From the NCBI GenBank assembly GCA_963827065.1, contig CAWGZM010000010.1, forward strand, positions 140,374-204,373: a stretch of DNA of 64,000 bases, written 5' to 3'. The position numbers and the translations under genes were made by a program. Positions within the stretch are counted from its first letter, which is position 1, and each line of letters begins with the position of its first letter. This document shows, in pieces, positions 44,298-52,028 of this stretch. The notes under the pieces were generated by a model, which saw only the letters and a program-made list of their open reading frames with translations, made no database searches and was not told the origin of the DNA. The stretch is from JACVRW01 sp963827065. GTDB taxonomy: Bacteria > Actinomycetota > Thermoleophilia > Solirubrobacterales > Thermoleophilaceae.

Positions 44298-45431
44298 TCA
44301 CGTCCGCGCACCGAAGCGGTCGGGACTGAACGCCGCCAGGTCGAGCGTAGTCTCCTCGGCGCAGATCGCCTGGGCGATGAGCCTTCCCGTGACGGGGCCG
44401 TGCGCGACCCCGGCGCCCTCGTGGCCGGTCGCGATCCAGAGCCCGTCGGCGGCGGCCGAGGCGCCGATCGCGGGGAGGCCGCCGGGTAGCCAAGGCCGCA
44501 GGCCGGCCCAGGCGCTGTCGATCGCGAGCTCCTGGATCCCCGGCGTGATCCGCGCAGCGCTCGCAAGGAGGGCGTTGCTCACCGCCCCGTCGACCGACAG
44601 GTCGAAGCCGCGCCGCTCGCGGCTCGAGCCGACGAGCACGTGCCCGTCGATGGTGGTCTCGACGACGGTGCTGACGGCGAGGCCCGCGTCCTCGCTCTCC
44701 ACCGCCGCCATGTAGGACCCGTCGATCACCTTGTGGCGCAGGAAATCCGGTCGCCGCTCGAGCTGGACGAGCTGGCCCTTGCGCGGCTCGACCGGCAACT
44801 CGAGGCCGGCGCTGCGGGCGAGCGGAGCGCTCCAGGCGCCCGCGGCGATCACGACGGCGTCGGCCGCGAGGCCGGCCACACCGTTCACGCGGCCGCCGTC
44901 GACGCCGACCGACTCGGCCGCGCGGCCGGTCTCGAGGGTGGCGCCGAGCGTCTCCGCCGCGCGAGCGAGGCCGCGGGCGATCGCGCGCGGGGCGCACTGC
45001 AGGTCGTGCGGGAACGATGACGCGCCGATCAGCTCACCGGCCAGCCCGGGTTCGGCGACACGGACCGCCTCCGGCTCGAGCAGCTCGCACTCGACGCCGG
45101 CCGCGCGCAGCGCCGCGACGCGCTCGGCCTCTGCCTCCCACGACCCCTCGTCGACGTGCACCACGAGCGCGCCCTTGCGCCGGATCCCGGCCTCGGCGCC
45201 GAGCAGCTCCTCGAGCTCGTCGTAGAGAGCGAGGCCGTGGATGGCAAGGCCGAGCTCAGGCCCCGGGCGCTTGTCGCAGCAGAGCACGTTCCCCTCGCCC
45301 AGGCCCGTCGTGCCGCCCGAGATCTCGCCGCGGTCGAGCAGATGCACGCTCACGCCGCGGCGGGCGAGCTCGTAGGCGGTCGCGCAGCCGACGATCCCCG
45401 CGCCGACGATCGCGACCTCGGCGCTCTTCAG
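44298..45431 (-). CDS. FAD-dependent oxidoreductase, D-hydroxyproline oxidase candidate
   Basis: 377 residues if it starts at the CTG at 45431, which overlaps the epimerase stop (CTGA). AEVAIVGAGIVGCATAYELA opens the FAD fold, SGGTTGLGEGNVLCC and the C-terminal GLWIATGHEGAGVAHGPVTG close it. DAO family (glycine oxidase/hydroxyproline dehydrogenase branch). No ATG, GTG or TTG exists in frame close to the expected N-terminus; the open frame runs far upstream only as antisense-like noise. In context it would oxidise cis-4-hydroxy-D-proline. Confidence 0.85.
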   Translation of the reverse strand: MKSAEVAIVGAGIVGCATAYELARRGVSVHLLDRGEISGGTTGLGEGNVLCCDKRPGPELGLAIHGLALYDELEELLGAEAGIRRKGALVVHVDEGSWEAEAERVAALRAAGVECELLEPEAVRVAEPGLAGELIGASSFPHDLQCAPRAIARGLARAAETLGATLETGRAAESVGVDGGRVNGVAGLAADAVVIAAGAWSAPLARSAGLELPVEPRKGQLVQLERRPDFLRHKVIDGSYMAAVESEDAGLAVSTVVETTIDGHVLVGSSRERRGFDLSVDGAVSNALLASAARITPGIQELAIDSAWAGLRPWLPGGLPAIGASAAADGLWIATGHEGAGVAHGPVTGRLIAQAICAEETTLDLAAFSPDRFGART

Positions 45432-46429
45432 AGGGCGAACCCGGCCGGGAACGGATCGTCGGGGTCGAGCAGGTATTGGCCCATGGCGGTGATCCAGGCG
45501 CGTCCGCTGATCTCGGGGACGACGGCGGGCAGCCCCGCGACCTCCGTCTCCTCGACGATCCGGGCGCCGAAGCGGGTGCCGATGACCGAGCGGTTCACGA
45601 ACTCCTCGCCCACATCCAGCTCGCCGCGCGCGTGCAGCTGCGCCAGCTTGGCCGAGGTGCCGGTGCCGCAGGGCGAGCGGTCGAGCCAGCCGGGGTGGAT
45701 CGAGGTGGCGCTGCGCTGCGAGCGAGGACCGTCCTCGCCCGGAGCCGTGAAGACGACGTGCCGGCAACCCGCGATGCGCCCATCGGCCGGGTGCACCGGC
45801 CGCTCGGACTCGTTGATCGCGGCCATGATCTCGAGGCCGCGCTCGATCAGCTCGGGCGCTCGCGCAGGGTCAACGGCGAGCCCGGCATCCGCGGCCGGCA
45901 GCAGCGCGTAGAAGTTGCCACCGAAGGCCATGTCGTAGCTGACGCTGCCGCCGTTTACGGCAGCCGTGCGCCCGCTGGCGAGCAGGAACGAGGGCACGTT
46001 GCGAAGGCTGACCGAGCGGGCGCGCCCCGCCTCGACCGCCACGCGCGCCTCGACGAGCCCGGCGGGCGTGTCGAGCCGGACGACCGTCTCGGGCTCGCGC
46101 ACCTCGACCATCCCGGTCTCGACGAGCACGGTGGCCACGCCGATCGTCCCGTGCCCGCACATCGGCAGGCAGCCCGACACCTCGATGAAGACGACGCCCC
46201 AGTCCGCGTCATCCCGGAGCGGCGGCTGCAGGATCGCACCCGACATCGCGCCGTGACCGCGCGGCTCGCGCATGAGCAGCAACCGCAGCTCGTCCATGTG
46301 CTCCTCGAAGTGGAGCTTGCGCTCGAGCATCGTCGCCCCCGGGATCGGGCCGACGCCGCCGGTGATCACGCGAGTGGGCATCCCCTCCGTGTGCGAGTCG
46401 ACCGCCGCGAAGACCCGGCTTGCCCTCAC
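45428..46429 (-). CDS. proline racemase family protein, 4-hydroxyproline epimerase-like
   Basis: 333 residues from a GTG at 46429 that overlaps the upstream stop. Both catalytic cysteines are present: LPMCGHGTIG (about residue 90) and SPCGTGTSAKLA (about 254). A second Cys, rather than Thr, argues for a racemase/epimerase and against a trans-3-hydroxyproline dehydratase. AVDSHTEGMPTRVI is the family start. Together with the next gene and the FAD oxidase it fits 4-hydroxy-L-proline to cis-4-hydroxy-D-proline. Confidence 0.9.
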   Translation of the reverse strand: MRASRVFAAVDSHTEGMPTRVITGGVGPIPGATMLERKLHFEEHMDELRLLLMREPRGHGAMSGAILQPPLRDDADWGVVFIEVSGCLPMCGHGTIGVATVLVETGMVEVREPETVVRLDTPAGLVEARVAVEAGRARSVSLRNVPSFLLASGRTAAVNGGSVSYDMAFGGNFYALLPAADAGLAVDPARAPELIERGLEIMAAINESERPVHPADGRIAGCRHVVFTAPGEDGPRSQRSATSIHPGWLDRSPCGTGTSAKLAQLHARGELDVGEEFVNRSVIGTRFGARIVEETEVAGLPAVVPEISGRAWITAMGQYLLDPDDPFPAGFAL

Positions 46430-47310
46430 CCGGCCACCCCGGCGCCGAGCGCCCTGACCGCCTCCTCGACCTCGCGTCGCTCGTCGGCGGTCAGCTCGAG
46501 CCGCGGCGGACGGCAGGCGCCGCCCTCGCGGCCGGCGATGTCCATCGCGGCCTTGAAGTACTGGACGAGCTTGGGCTTCATGTCTAGCCGGCCGAGCGGA
46601 AGCAGCCGTGCGTGCAGCTCGCGGGCCGGCTCGAGGCTGCCCTCCGAGCAGAGCCGGTGGAGCTCCGCGCACTCACGCGGCGCGACATTGGCGACGCCCG
46701 AGATCCAGCCGGTTGCACCGGCGCAGAAGCCCTCGAGCGCCCAATCGTCGCCGCCCACGAGCACCTCGAGGTCCTCGGTCGCGTTCAGGATCTCGGCGAT
46801 CCGGCGGGCGTCGCCGGAGCACTCCTTGACGGCCACGACGCCGTCGATCGCGGCGAGCCTCGCCACCAGCTCCGGAAGCATGTCGGTGCCGCTCGCCTTC
46901 GGGTTGTTGTAGGCCATGACGGGCAGGCCGCTCGCGCCCGCCACGTCGCGGTAGAACGCCTCGATCTCGCGCTCGTCGCCGTGATAGCCGAGCGGCGGCA
47001 GCAGCATGAGGGCGCCCGCCCCGGCCGCGGCAGCATCGGCGGCGAATGCCCTCGACGCGGCCGGCGTCTCGCTCGATATCCCCGCGGTCACCGTCACGCG
47101 GCCGTCGGCCGCCTCGACGAGCGCCTCGATCACGAGCCGGCGCTCCGCGGCGCTCAGGCTCTGCGCCTCGCCCATCGTGCCGGTCCCGACGAGCCCGCCG
47201 GCTCCGTTGTCGAGCAGCCACTCGGCGTTGCGCGCGAGCGCGTCCGCGTCGACGCCTCCGTCTTCGCCGAACGGCGTCACGAGCGCGGGGACGACCCCCT
47301 CGAAGTACAT
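46426..47310 (-). CDS. dihydrodipicolinate synthase family protein, pyrroline-4-hydroxy-2-carboxylate deaminase candidate
   Basis: 294 residues, start ATG 47310 with an AGGAGAGG ribosome site. TIM-barrel aldolase/lyase with the Schiff-base Lys in AVKECSGDARR (near 160), YNNPKASGTDML, GTMGEAQSLSAAERR and GGDDWALEGFC. In hydroxyproline operons this family deaminates Delta1-pyrroline-4-hydroxy-2-carboxylate to 2-oxoglutarate semialdehyde. First gene of the three-gene operon; overlaps the epimerase by 4 nt. Confidence 0.88.
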   Translation of the reverse strand: MYFEGVVPALVTPFGEDGGVDADALARNAEWLLDNGAGGLVGTGTMGEAQSLSAAERRLVIEALVEAADGRVTVTAGISSETPAASRAFAADAAAAGAGALMLLPPLGYHGDEREIEAFYRDVAGASGLPVMAYNNPKASGTDMLPELVARLAAIDGVVAVKECSGDARRIAEILNATEDLEVLVGGDDWALEGFCAGATGWISGVANVAPRECAELHRLCSEGSLEPARELHARLLPLGRLDMKPKLVQYFKAAMDIAGREGGACRPPRLELTADERREVEEAVRALGAGVAG

Positions 47311-47357
47311 GCAGCCTCTCCTTGCTCCGGGTTAGCCGGAGTGTCGCACGCGGCGTG

Positions 47358-48590
47358 TCAGCGGCGGCCGATGCGGTACACCGGCCCGTTCAGCGACACC
47401 GCGTAGATGCGGCCGCTGGCGTCCTCGCCGAACGAGACGAGGCCCGGCACGCGCAGCCCCGTCCCGCGCGACGGCGCGCTGCCCTGCCGCAGCCGCGCGA
47501 GCCGGATGCCGGGGTTGCAGTAGTCGCCGTAGACGTAGCGGCCGTTCCAGCCGCGGCCGAGGGCGGAGTCCCGGATCACGTAGCCACCGATGATCGAGCA
47601 GAAGCCGCCGCTCTGCGAGTGCGCGATCACGGGCGGCACGTGGCCGCGCGCGCTGCCGCCCTCGTAGCGGTCGCGGCCCTCGAAGACATCCCAGCCGAAG
47701 TTGTAGCCGCCGCGCGGCGGCTCGCCTCCGCCGCGACCCGGCACGTAGTCGATCTCCTCGATAGCGTCCTGGCCGACGTCGCCCACGGCAAGCCCGCCGG
47801 TGCGCCGATCGAATGAGAAGCGGTAGGGGTTGCGTAGGCCGTAGGCGTAGATCTCACGGCGCGCGCCCGAGCGGTTCACGAACGGGTTGTCGGGCGGCAC
47901 CGTATAGCCGCCGGCGGGCTTCGGCGTGATGCGAACCATCTTCCCGAGAACCGCGCCGAGATCCTGGGCGTTGTCATCGGGATCGCCGCCGCCACCACCG
48001 TCGCCGAACGCCGCGTAGAGCCGGCCGTCGGGGCCGAACTGAACCTGACCGCCCTTGTGGTTGAAGCGCTGATGGGGAACGCGCATCGTGGTCAGGCGAG
48101 AGCCCGGATCGGCCTGGTCGGGGTTTCCCTGCGAGCGCCGGAACTGCGCAATCGTCGGGTAGCCCTGCTGGTCCGTGTAGTACACGTAGAAGAGCCCGGA
48201 GCTCGCGTAGTCCGGAGCGAAGGCCATCGAAAGCAGGCCGCTCTCGCCGCCCGTCTGGACGAGGTCGGAGATGTCGAGGAAGGGCTGGCGCAGCGTGCGG
48301 CCGCCCTTGACGATGCGGATGCGCCCGCCGCGCTCGACCACGAAGCGGCGCTTGTCACCGCGGGGGGCGGTCAGGTAGGTGGGCTCGTCGAAGCGCCCGA
48401 GCTGCAGCAGCCGAACGGGCCGGGCGCTCGCCTCACTCTCACCATCGCCCCCGCCGCCGGACGGCATCTCCGTCGAGGCCGAGCGCGTCGTGGCGGACGG
48501 GCCCTCGGACGCCTCATCGTCGTCCGAGCAGCCGGCGAGCAGGCCGAGCATGCACAGCAGAGCCGCGACTGTGTACCGGCGAAGCCTCAC
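47358..48590 (-). CDS. PQQ-dependent sugar dehydrogenase (glucose/sorbosone dehydrogenase-like) lipoprotein
   Basis: 410 residues. Lipobox LLCMLGLLAGC with lipidation Cys near 21, then a Gly/Ser-rich linker and a six-bladed propeller: RFVVERGGRIRIVKGG, GLLSMAFAPDYASSG, HKGGQVQFGPDGRLYAAFGD, YGLRNPYRFSFD and GDVGQDAIEEIDYV. Soluble GDH-B/YliI-like family; these residues form PQQ and calcium contacts. A periplasmic/surface aldose dehydrogenase is likely. Confidence 0.9.
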   Translation of the reverse strand: MRLRRYTVAALLCMLGLLAGCSDDDEASEGPSATTRSASTEMPSGGGGDGESEASARPVRLLQLGRFDEPTYLTAPRGDKRRFVVERGGRIRIVKGGRTLRQPFLDISDLVQTGGESGLLSMAFAPDYASSGLFYVYYTDQQGYPTIAQFRRSQGNPDQADPGSRLTTMRVPHQRFNHKGGQVQFGPDGRLYAAFGDGGGGGDPDDNAQDLGAVLGKMVRITPKPAGGYTVPPDNPFVNRSGARREIYAYGLRNPYRFSFDRRTGGLAVGDVGQDAIEEIDYVPGRGGGEPPRGGYNFGWDVFEGRDRYEGGSARGHVPPVIAHSQSGGFCSIIGGYVIRDSALGRGWNGRYVYGDYCNPGIRLARLRQGSAPSRGTGLRVPGLVSFGEDASGRIYAVSLNGPVYRIGRR

Positions 48591-48651
48591 GCAGCCTCAG
48601 TATGGCAATGCCCCCTCGCCCGCCCGCGAGGGCGCGCTAGGCTAGGCCCCT

Positions 48652-48725
48652 CGGGCTGTGGCGCAGCTTGGTAGCGCGCTCCGTTCGGGTCGGAGAGGTC
48701 GCTGGTTCAAATCCAGTCAGCCCGA
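48652..48725 (+). tRNA. tRNA-Pro (anticodon CGG)
   Basis: Seventy-four nucleotides fold as a canonical cloverleaf. Acceptor CGGGCTG pairs with CAGCCCG followed by discriminator A. D arm GCGC-n9-GCGC. Anticodon stem CTCCG/CGGAG closes loop TTCGGGT, giving anticodon CGG (proline CCG codon). T arm GCTGG-TTCAAAT-CCAGT. CCA is not encoded. The 3' end is also the left copy of a 14-nt direct repeat. Confidence 0.95.
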
Positions 48726-48727
48726 TT
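48714..48727 (+). repeat. candidate attL: 3' end of tRNA-Pro, CAGTCAGCCCGATT
   Basis: Fourteen nucleotides running from the T stem to two bases beyond the discriminator are repeated exactly at 50960-50973, in the same orientation. tRNA 3' ends are the common crossover site for tyrosine-recombinase elements. Confidence 0.55.
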
Positions 48728-48828
48728 TCCGGCAGGACCGCGATGGCGGCGCACAGCGGCGAAGCACGCATTCCTACGGGCCGCTTCGCCGCTGTTCGTA
48801 GCGGTTCGCACCCCTTCTCCGACGCAGA

Positions 48829-48856
48829 TCCGACGCACGCCGCCAGGTGCGTCGGA
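48829..48856 (+). terminator. perfect hairpin downstream of tRNA-Pro
   Basis: TCCGACGCAC and GTGCGTCGGA form a 10-bp stem around an 8-nt loop; CCGACGCA also occurs once more just upstream (48819-48826). There is no T-run after it, so it could be a tRNA terminator or a protein-binding site. The stretch 48726-48907 holds no other feature that I can see. Confidence 0.45.
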
Positions 48857-48907
48857 ACTGGTGAGCACACCGTTCAGTGCCGGGGGCTTCCGACGTAGAC
48901 TCGCCCC

Positions 48908-49171
48908 ATGGCGTTGCCACGCTTCAAGGTGGAGATTCACGGAGAAGGGCTCGAGCGGGCGCGACACACGTTGAACAGCGCTGGCGTCCCCACCGTTGGC
49001 CCGACCCTTGCCGGCTTCAGCGGCGGCCCGCTGACCGTTGGGCACGAGATGCTCGCCGTGCTTGAGGCCCTCACGCCCGAGCAGGCGGAGGCTCGCGTGC
49101 GTGAGGCGCTGCCGGCGGACGGCGAGTACACGGTCGCCCCGGCCGAGCCGCTGGAGTCCGAGGCGGAGTAG
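48908..49171 (+). CDS. small hypothetical protein
   Basis: 87 residues, ATG start, no obvious ribosome site. Helical: MALPRFKVEIHGEGLERARH followed by TLNSAGVPTVGPTLAGF, GHEMLAVLEALTPEQAEARV and an acidic tail. No family recognised. Lies inside the 2.2-kb segment bounded by the direct repeats. Confidence 0.55.
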   Translation: MALPRFKVEIHGEGLERARHTLNSAGVPTVGPTLAGFSGGPLTVGHEMLAVLEALTPEQAEARVREALPADGEYTVAPAEPLESEAE

Positions 49172-49600
49172 ATGCGGGCCGGCGTCGTGGTCTAGAGCCC
49201 ACCACAGCCAGGTACCGCCGCCAGTCGCCGGACTCCCGCTCCGCGGCCCGGTCCACAGCGTCGAATGCCTTTCCATGGCTACCCGCTGCTGGTGCGTGTC
49301 GTCGTGGAAGATGACGACGATCGCCTCGGGCGGCTCCACGCCGTGTCACCGAGGGCTCGCGGGGCTGGGAGTGGGCTAACTGGCCGATCGACTCTCGCAG
49401 GATGGCCGAGGGCGCGGTGGGCGATGCGCTCCTGGCCCGCGAGCTGATCGAGCACTTCGACCTGGATCGGGTCGACTGGTGCCACGTTCTGTGGCTGGCG
49501 AGCAGCTCGGACGTCGCCAGGATTTCCGCCGGCTCTGGTGCGGATCGCGGACGAGCTCGAACGGGTCGAAGTGCTGTACGCCGACGATCTAGACGACCGA
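49172..49600. other. 429 nt without a convincing gene
   Basis: Several short frames overlap. One reads GAVGDALLARELIEHFDLDR then VDWCHVLWLAS, and a shifted frame continues LVRIADELERVEVLYADDLD, which together look like fragments of one degraded gene, but no family is recognisable. No RNA gene, CRISPR or insertion sequence ends were seen. Confidence 0.4.
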
Positions 49601-49621
49601 TGCGGGACGCCTAGTCCCGCA
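49601..49621 (-). terminator. 8-bp perfect hairpin at the 3' end of the SnoaL-like gene
   Basis: TGCGGGAC and GTCCCGCA pair around GCCTA; the gene's stop codon lies inside the loop and stem. No clear U-tract. Confidence 0.45.
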
Positions 49622-50009
49622 GCCCGACGGCTTCGAGGGCCTCGGCCAGGTCCTCGTGGAGAACCTGTCGCTCAATGAGCCCGTCACGGACGGTGTAGAC
49701 ATGGGCAAGTCTCAGCGAGACCTCGGCTTCGCTTGTCCGTCCGCGAGTTCGGACGTGCTCAAGAACGACCACCTGGTCGCCGGCATCCGCGACGTGCTCG
49801 TATTCCAAGTCGGGACGCTCGAAGGCGGCGGAGAAGTCCCGTATCCATTTGAGCAGGCCGTCACGACCGTGAAAGGTACGTCCGAAGACCTCGGCCCATA
49901 TGGAGACGATCTCCGCGTCCGCTGCATAAAAGGTCGCGATCTCTTCCGGCTCGAATCGCTGCCAGGCAGCGCACGCGCGGAGCACTAGATCAACATTCTG
50001 CTGCGACAT
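49611..50009 (-). CDS. SnoaL-like (NTF2-fold) protein, copy A
   Basis: 132 residues. N-terminal helix MSQQNVDLVLRACAAWQRFE, then AADAEIVSIWAEVFGRTFHG, DAGDQVVVLEHVRTRGRTS and VYTVRDGLIERQVLHEDL. Nuclear transport factor 2 fold, as in SnoaL-like polyketide cyclases, ketosteroid isomerases and limonene-epoxide hydrolase-type proteins; no substrate assigned. Three nt separate its start from the stop of copy B, the same length; likely a tandem duplication. Inside the candidate integrated segment. Confidence 0.85.
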   Translation of the reverse strand: MSQQNVDLVLRACAAWQRFEPEEIATFYAADAEIVSIWAEVFGRTFHGRDGLLKWIRDFSAAFERPDLEYEHVADAGDQVVVLEHVRTRGRTSEAEVSLRLAHVYTVRDGLIERQVLHEDLAEALEAVGLRD

Positions 50010-50012
50010 CGC

Positions 50013-50411
50013 CTACTCCCGCACCCCCACGGCTTCGAGGGCGCCTGCTCTAGACGTGTACGCCTGCCAGTAGGCGATCTTGCCGTCGCGAAAGCCGAAC
50101 ACCCAGCTGGCCGGTGCGGACACCTCTACCCCGCTGCGTCCCAGCGCCTCCCAGTGCCCCGACACGACGAGCTCTGTGCCGACCGGCTCGAACTCCTCGG
50201 CGCAAAGCAAGAAGGTCTCCCAAACGTCCGGCTGCGCCAACCACCAGGCACGGACGTCGTCATGCCCCCGGCAAACCTTGCCTTCCAACGCCGCGCCGAA
50301 TGGCACCGCCTCAACATCGCGGCACAAGAGCGCGAGATACGCGTCAATGTCGCCCCGATTCCACGCCTCGAAAGCCCGCTGCACCACCTCGATGACGTCG
50401 TCCTGCGACAT
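50013..50411 (-). CDS. SnoaL-like (NTF2-fold) protein, copy B
   Basis: 132 residues from ATG 50411. MSQDDVIEVVQRAFEAWNRG, DIDAYLALLCRDVEAVPFG, RGHDDVRAWWLAQPDVWET and WVFGFRDGKIAYWQAYTS. Same fold, start (MSQ) and final GLRD/VRE-type tail (ALEAVG) as copy A. Upstream gene of the pair, transcribed first. Confidence 0.87.
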   Translation of the reverse strand: MSQDDVIEVVQRAFEAWNRGDIDAYLALLCRDVEAVPFGAALEGKVCRGHDDVRAWWLAQPDVWETFLLCAEEFEPVGTELVVSGHWEALGRSGVEVSAPASWVFGFRDGKIAYWQAYTSRAGALEAVGVRE

Positions 50412-50540
50412 TGCCCGCCCAGTATCCCTAGGGGAGGGCGCCAGTGGCAGGCGCACCAAGCCGAACACCGCCGGGTGGGTCGCCATGAGAGGAACTGGAA
50501 GTCCGGATTGGGACGACGGTTGAACGACGGGATGGCCGAC

Positions 50541-50842
50541 GGTGGAGCGGCTTGGCGTCCGACTGACCGACCGGGTGTTCCTGCAGCTGGACGCGCTCGC
50601 TGGCGGAGCGTGGGGTGGACCGGACCAGGCTGGTGAGGCAGGTGCTCGGGGCGGGGTTGCGTGAACGGCCGGCGCCGCCGTCAGAGGGGCCGTCTGAGGA
50701 GGAAGTGCTCGCGTTGCTGGCGGAGAAGGCCCGGATGGGGAACGTGGCGGCGATCCGGACGCTGCTGCTGCGTGAGGAGCAGAAGGACCCGCGTGCACGG
50801 GCGCTGGCGCTGTTCGAGTCGATGGCTGCCCGGCGGCAGTGA
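50541..50842 (+). pseudogene. ribbon-helix-helix-like DNA-binding gene, frame-shifted
   Basis: GTG 50541 opens VERLGVRLTDRVFLQLDA, and a frame one base off continues SLAERGVDRTRLVRQVLGAG and onward to a stop at 50842. Joined, it resembles a CopG/Arc-like ribbon-helix-helix domain followed by a helical extension (PSEEEVLALLAEKARMGNVA). The break is near 50597 and corresponds to a missing base (or two extra). Typical of small regulators on mobile elements; recognition is moderate. Confidence 0.45.
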
Positions 50843-51054
50843 GTGCGCTCCTCCTGAACGCGCTCAGGGCGCTCGGCTCGGGTCCCTCGAGGCGGGAGGT
50901 AGCCCGGTTGGCTCAGGCGCTCCGCGAGTCCGGGGACGAGGGGGTGACGTCGACTGCGGCAGTCAGCCCGATTCACCAGGTCCTCTCGAAGCTCGTGGCG
51001 CGGCCGCAACGTCCCGCCGCGCCATCAGCTCCTGCGTCGCTCTCGACGGCGTGA
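50839..51054 (+). CDS. small hypothetical ORF crossing the right repeat
   Basis: 71 residues from a GTG that overlaps the preceding stop (GTGA). Helical N-terminal half (SALLLNALRALGSGPSRREV, LAQALRESGDEG). The frame passes through the candidate attR at 50960-50973, so the final ~30 codons are probably flank sequence rather than element sequence. It overlaps the DUF3303 gene on the other strand, where coding is clear. Confidence 0.3.
   Translation: MSALLLNALRALGSGPSRREVARLAQALRESGDEGVTSTAAVSPIHQVLSKLVARPQRPAAPSAPASLSTA
50960..50973 (+). repeat. candidate attR: CAGTCAGCCCGATT
   Basis: Exact copy, same orientation, of the tRNA-Pro 3' end at 48714-48727. It contains the stop codon of the DUF3303 gene on the minus strand (read as TGA in the reverse complement). 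An exact 14-mer match in a 64-kb window is unlikely by chance. Confidence 0.5.
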
Positions 51055-51280
51055 CGGGGACTACGTCGAAGTCGGCGAGGTCGCCCCAGTCGGCGATCCA
51101 CTCCTGGAGGAGCAGCGGGTCGTCGCATTCCATCAGCTGAAAGCAGCCGCGCAGATCGGCCCGCACCCAGCTGTCCAGGTAGCGCAGGCCGTCCGGGAGC
51201 GAGCGGCCTCCCTCGCGCGCGCGCCGGTAGATCTCCACCGAGGCCGCGGCCGTAAAGTGCTCCACCACCATGAACAGCAC
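50963..51280 (-). CDS. DUF3303 family protein
   Basis: 105 residues from a GTG at 51280 (an ATG follows three codons later). FMVVEHFTAAASVEIYRRAR, GGRSLPDGLRYLDSWVRADL and CFQLMECDDPLLLQEWIADW are the DUF3303 signature, a small dimeric ferredoxin-like-fold family of unknown function. The start overlaps the divergent phosphatase start by 11 nt; its stop is inside the right repeat. Confidence 0.82.
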   Translation of the reverse strand: MLFMVVEHFTAAASVEIYRRAREGGRSLPDGLRYLDSWVRADLRGCFQLMECDDPLLLQEWIADWGDLADFDVVPVTPSRATQELMARRDVAAAPRASRGPGESG

Positions 51281-52028
51281 GTCTCGCTCGTTCGCCCAGG
51301 ACGAGCGAAACCCTGCCGGCCGCCATCTCGACTGGGACGGCTGCTTCAACGCTCGCGACCTCGGCGACCTCCCGACGGCCGACGGCCGCGTGACGAGCCG
51401 AGGCGCCGTCGTGCGTGCCGACTGCCTCGACGGGCTCAGCGCGACCGGCTGGTCGGCGCTCTGGGACCACGGTGTGCGCACCGTCATCGACCTGCGCAAC
51501 GACGACGAGCTGACGGCTCCCGCGGCCGAGCGCCCGGACGGGCTCAACACGATCCACCTGCCGCTCGACGCCATCGACGACTCCGGCTTCTGGGCGGACT
51601 GGATGCACGGCCCGCAGTTCGCCACGCCGCTCTACTACTCCGCGCACCTCGAGCGCTTCCCGGAGCGCAGCGCGCGCGTGCTCGCGGCGATCGCCCACGC
51701 CCAGCCCGGCGGCGTGCTCGTCCACTGCTTCGGCGGCCGCGACCGGACCGGTCAGATCGCGATGCTGGTGTTGGCGCTGGCCGCTGTCGCGCCCGACGAG
51801 ATCGCGGCCGACTACGCGCTCAGCAGCGAGCGCCTCGAGCGGCGCTACGAGGCACTCGGCGAGCCGGATCAGGGTCCGGAGCTCGAGCGCTTCCTGGCCG
51901 AGCGCGGGACCGACTCGCGCCAGCTCATCCGCACGACGCTCGCGTCGCTCGACATCGAGTCGACGCTCCGCCGCGGCGGTCTGACGACCTCGGATCTCGT
52001 CGCCCTGCGCGGACGCCTCGTCGGTTAG
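51270..52028 (+). CDS. tyrosine-protein phosphatase (DSP/Y_phosphatase3 type)
   Basis: 252 residues. The phosphatase loop is VHCFGGRDRTGQIAM (C-x5-R) near residue 148, with FNARDLGDLPTADGRVTSRG near the N-terminus and the general acid region upstream. Protein-tyrosine or lipid phosphatase of the PtpB-like type found in Actinobacteria. Divergent start overlaps the DUF3303 gene; converges on the cyclic-nucleotide-binding gene (4-nt overlap). Confidence 0.88.
   Translation: MNSTSRSFAQDERNPAGRHLDWDGCFNARDLGDLPTADGRVTSRGAVVRADCLDGLSATGWSALWDHGVRTVIDLRNDDELTAPAAERPDGLNTIHLPLDAIDDSGFWADWMHGPQFATPLYYSAHLERFPERSARVLAAIAHAQPGGVLVHCFGGRDRTGQIAMLVLALAAVAPDEIAADYALSSERLERRYEALGEPDQGPELERFLAERGTDSRQLIRTTLASLDIESTLRRGGLTTSDLVALRGRLVG

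Noticed and set aside
50428..51009. 193-codon minus-strand frame in the candidate element
   Set aside because: Low-complexity Ser/Arg-rich translation opposite the ribbon-helix-helix-like frames; judged a shadow.
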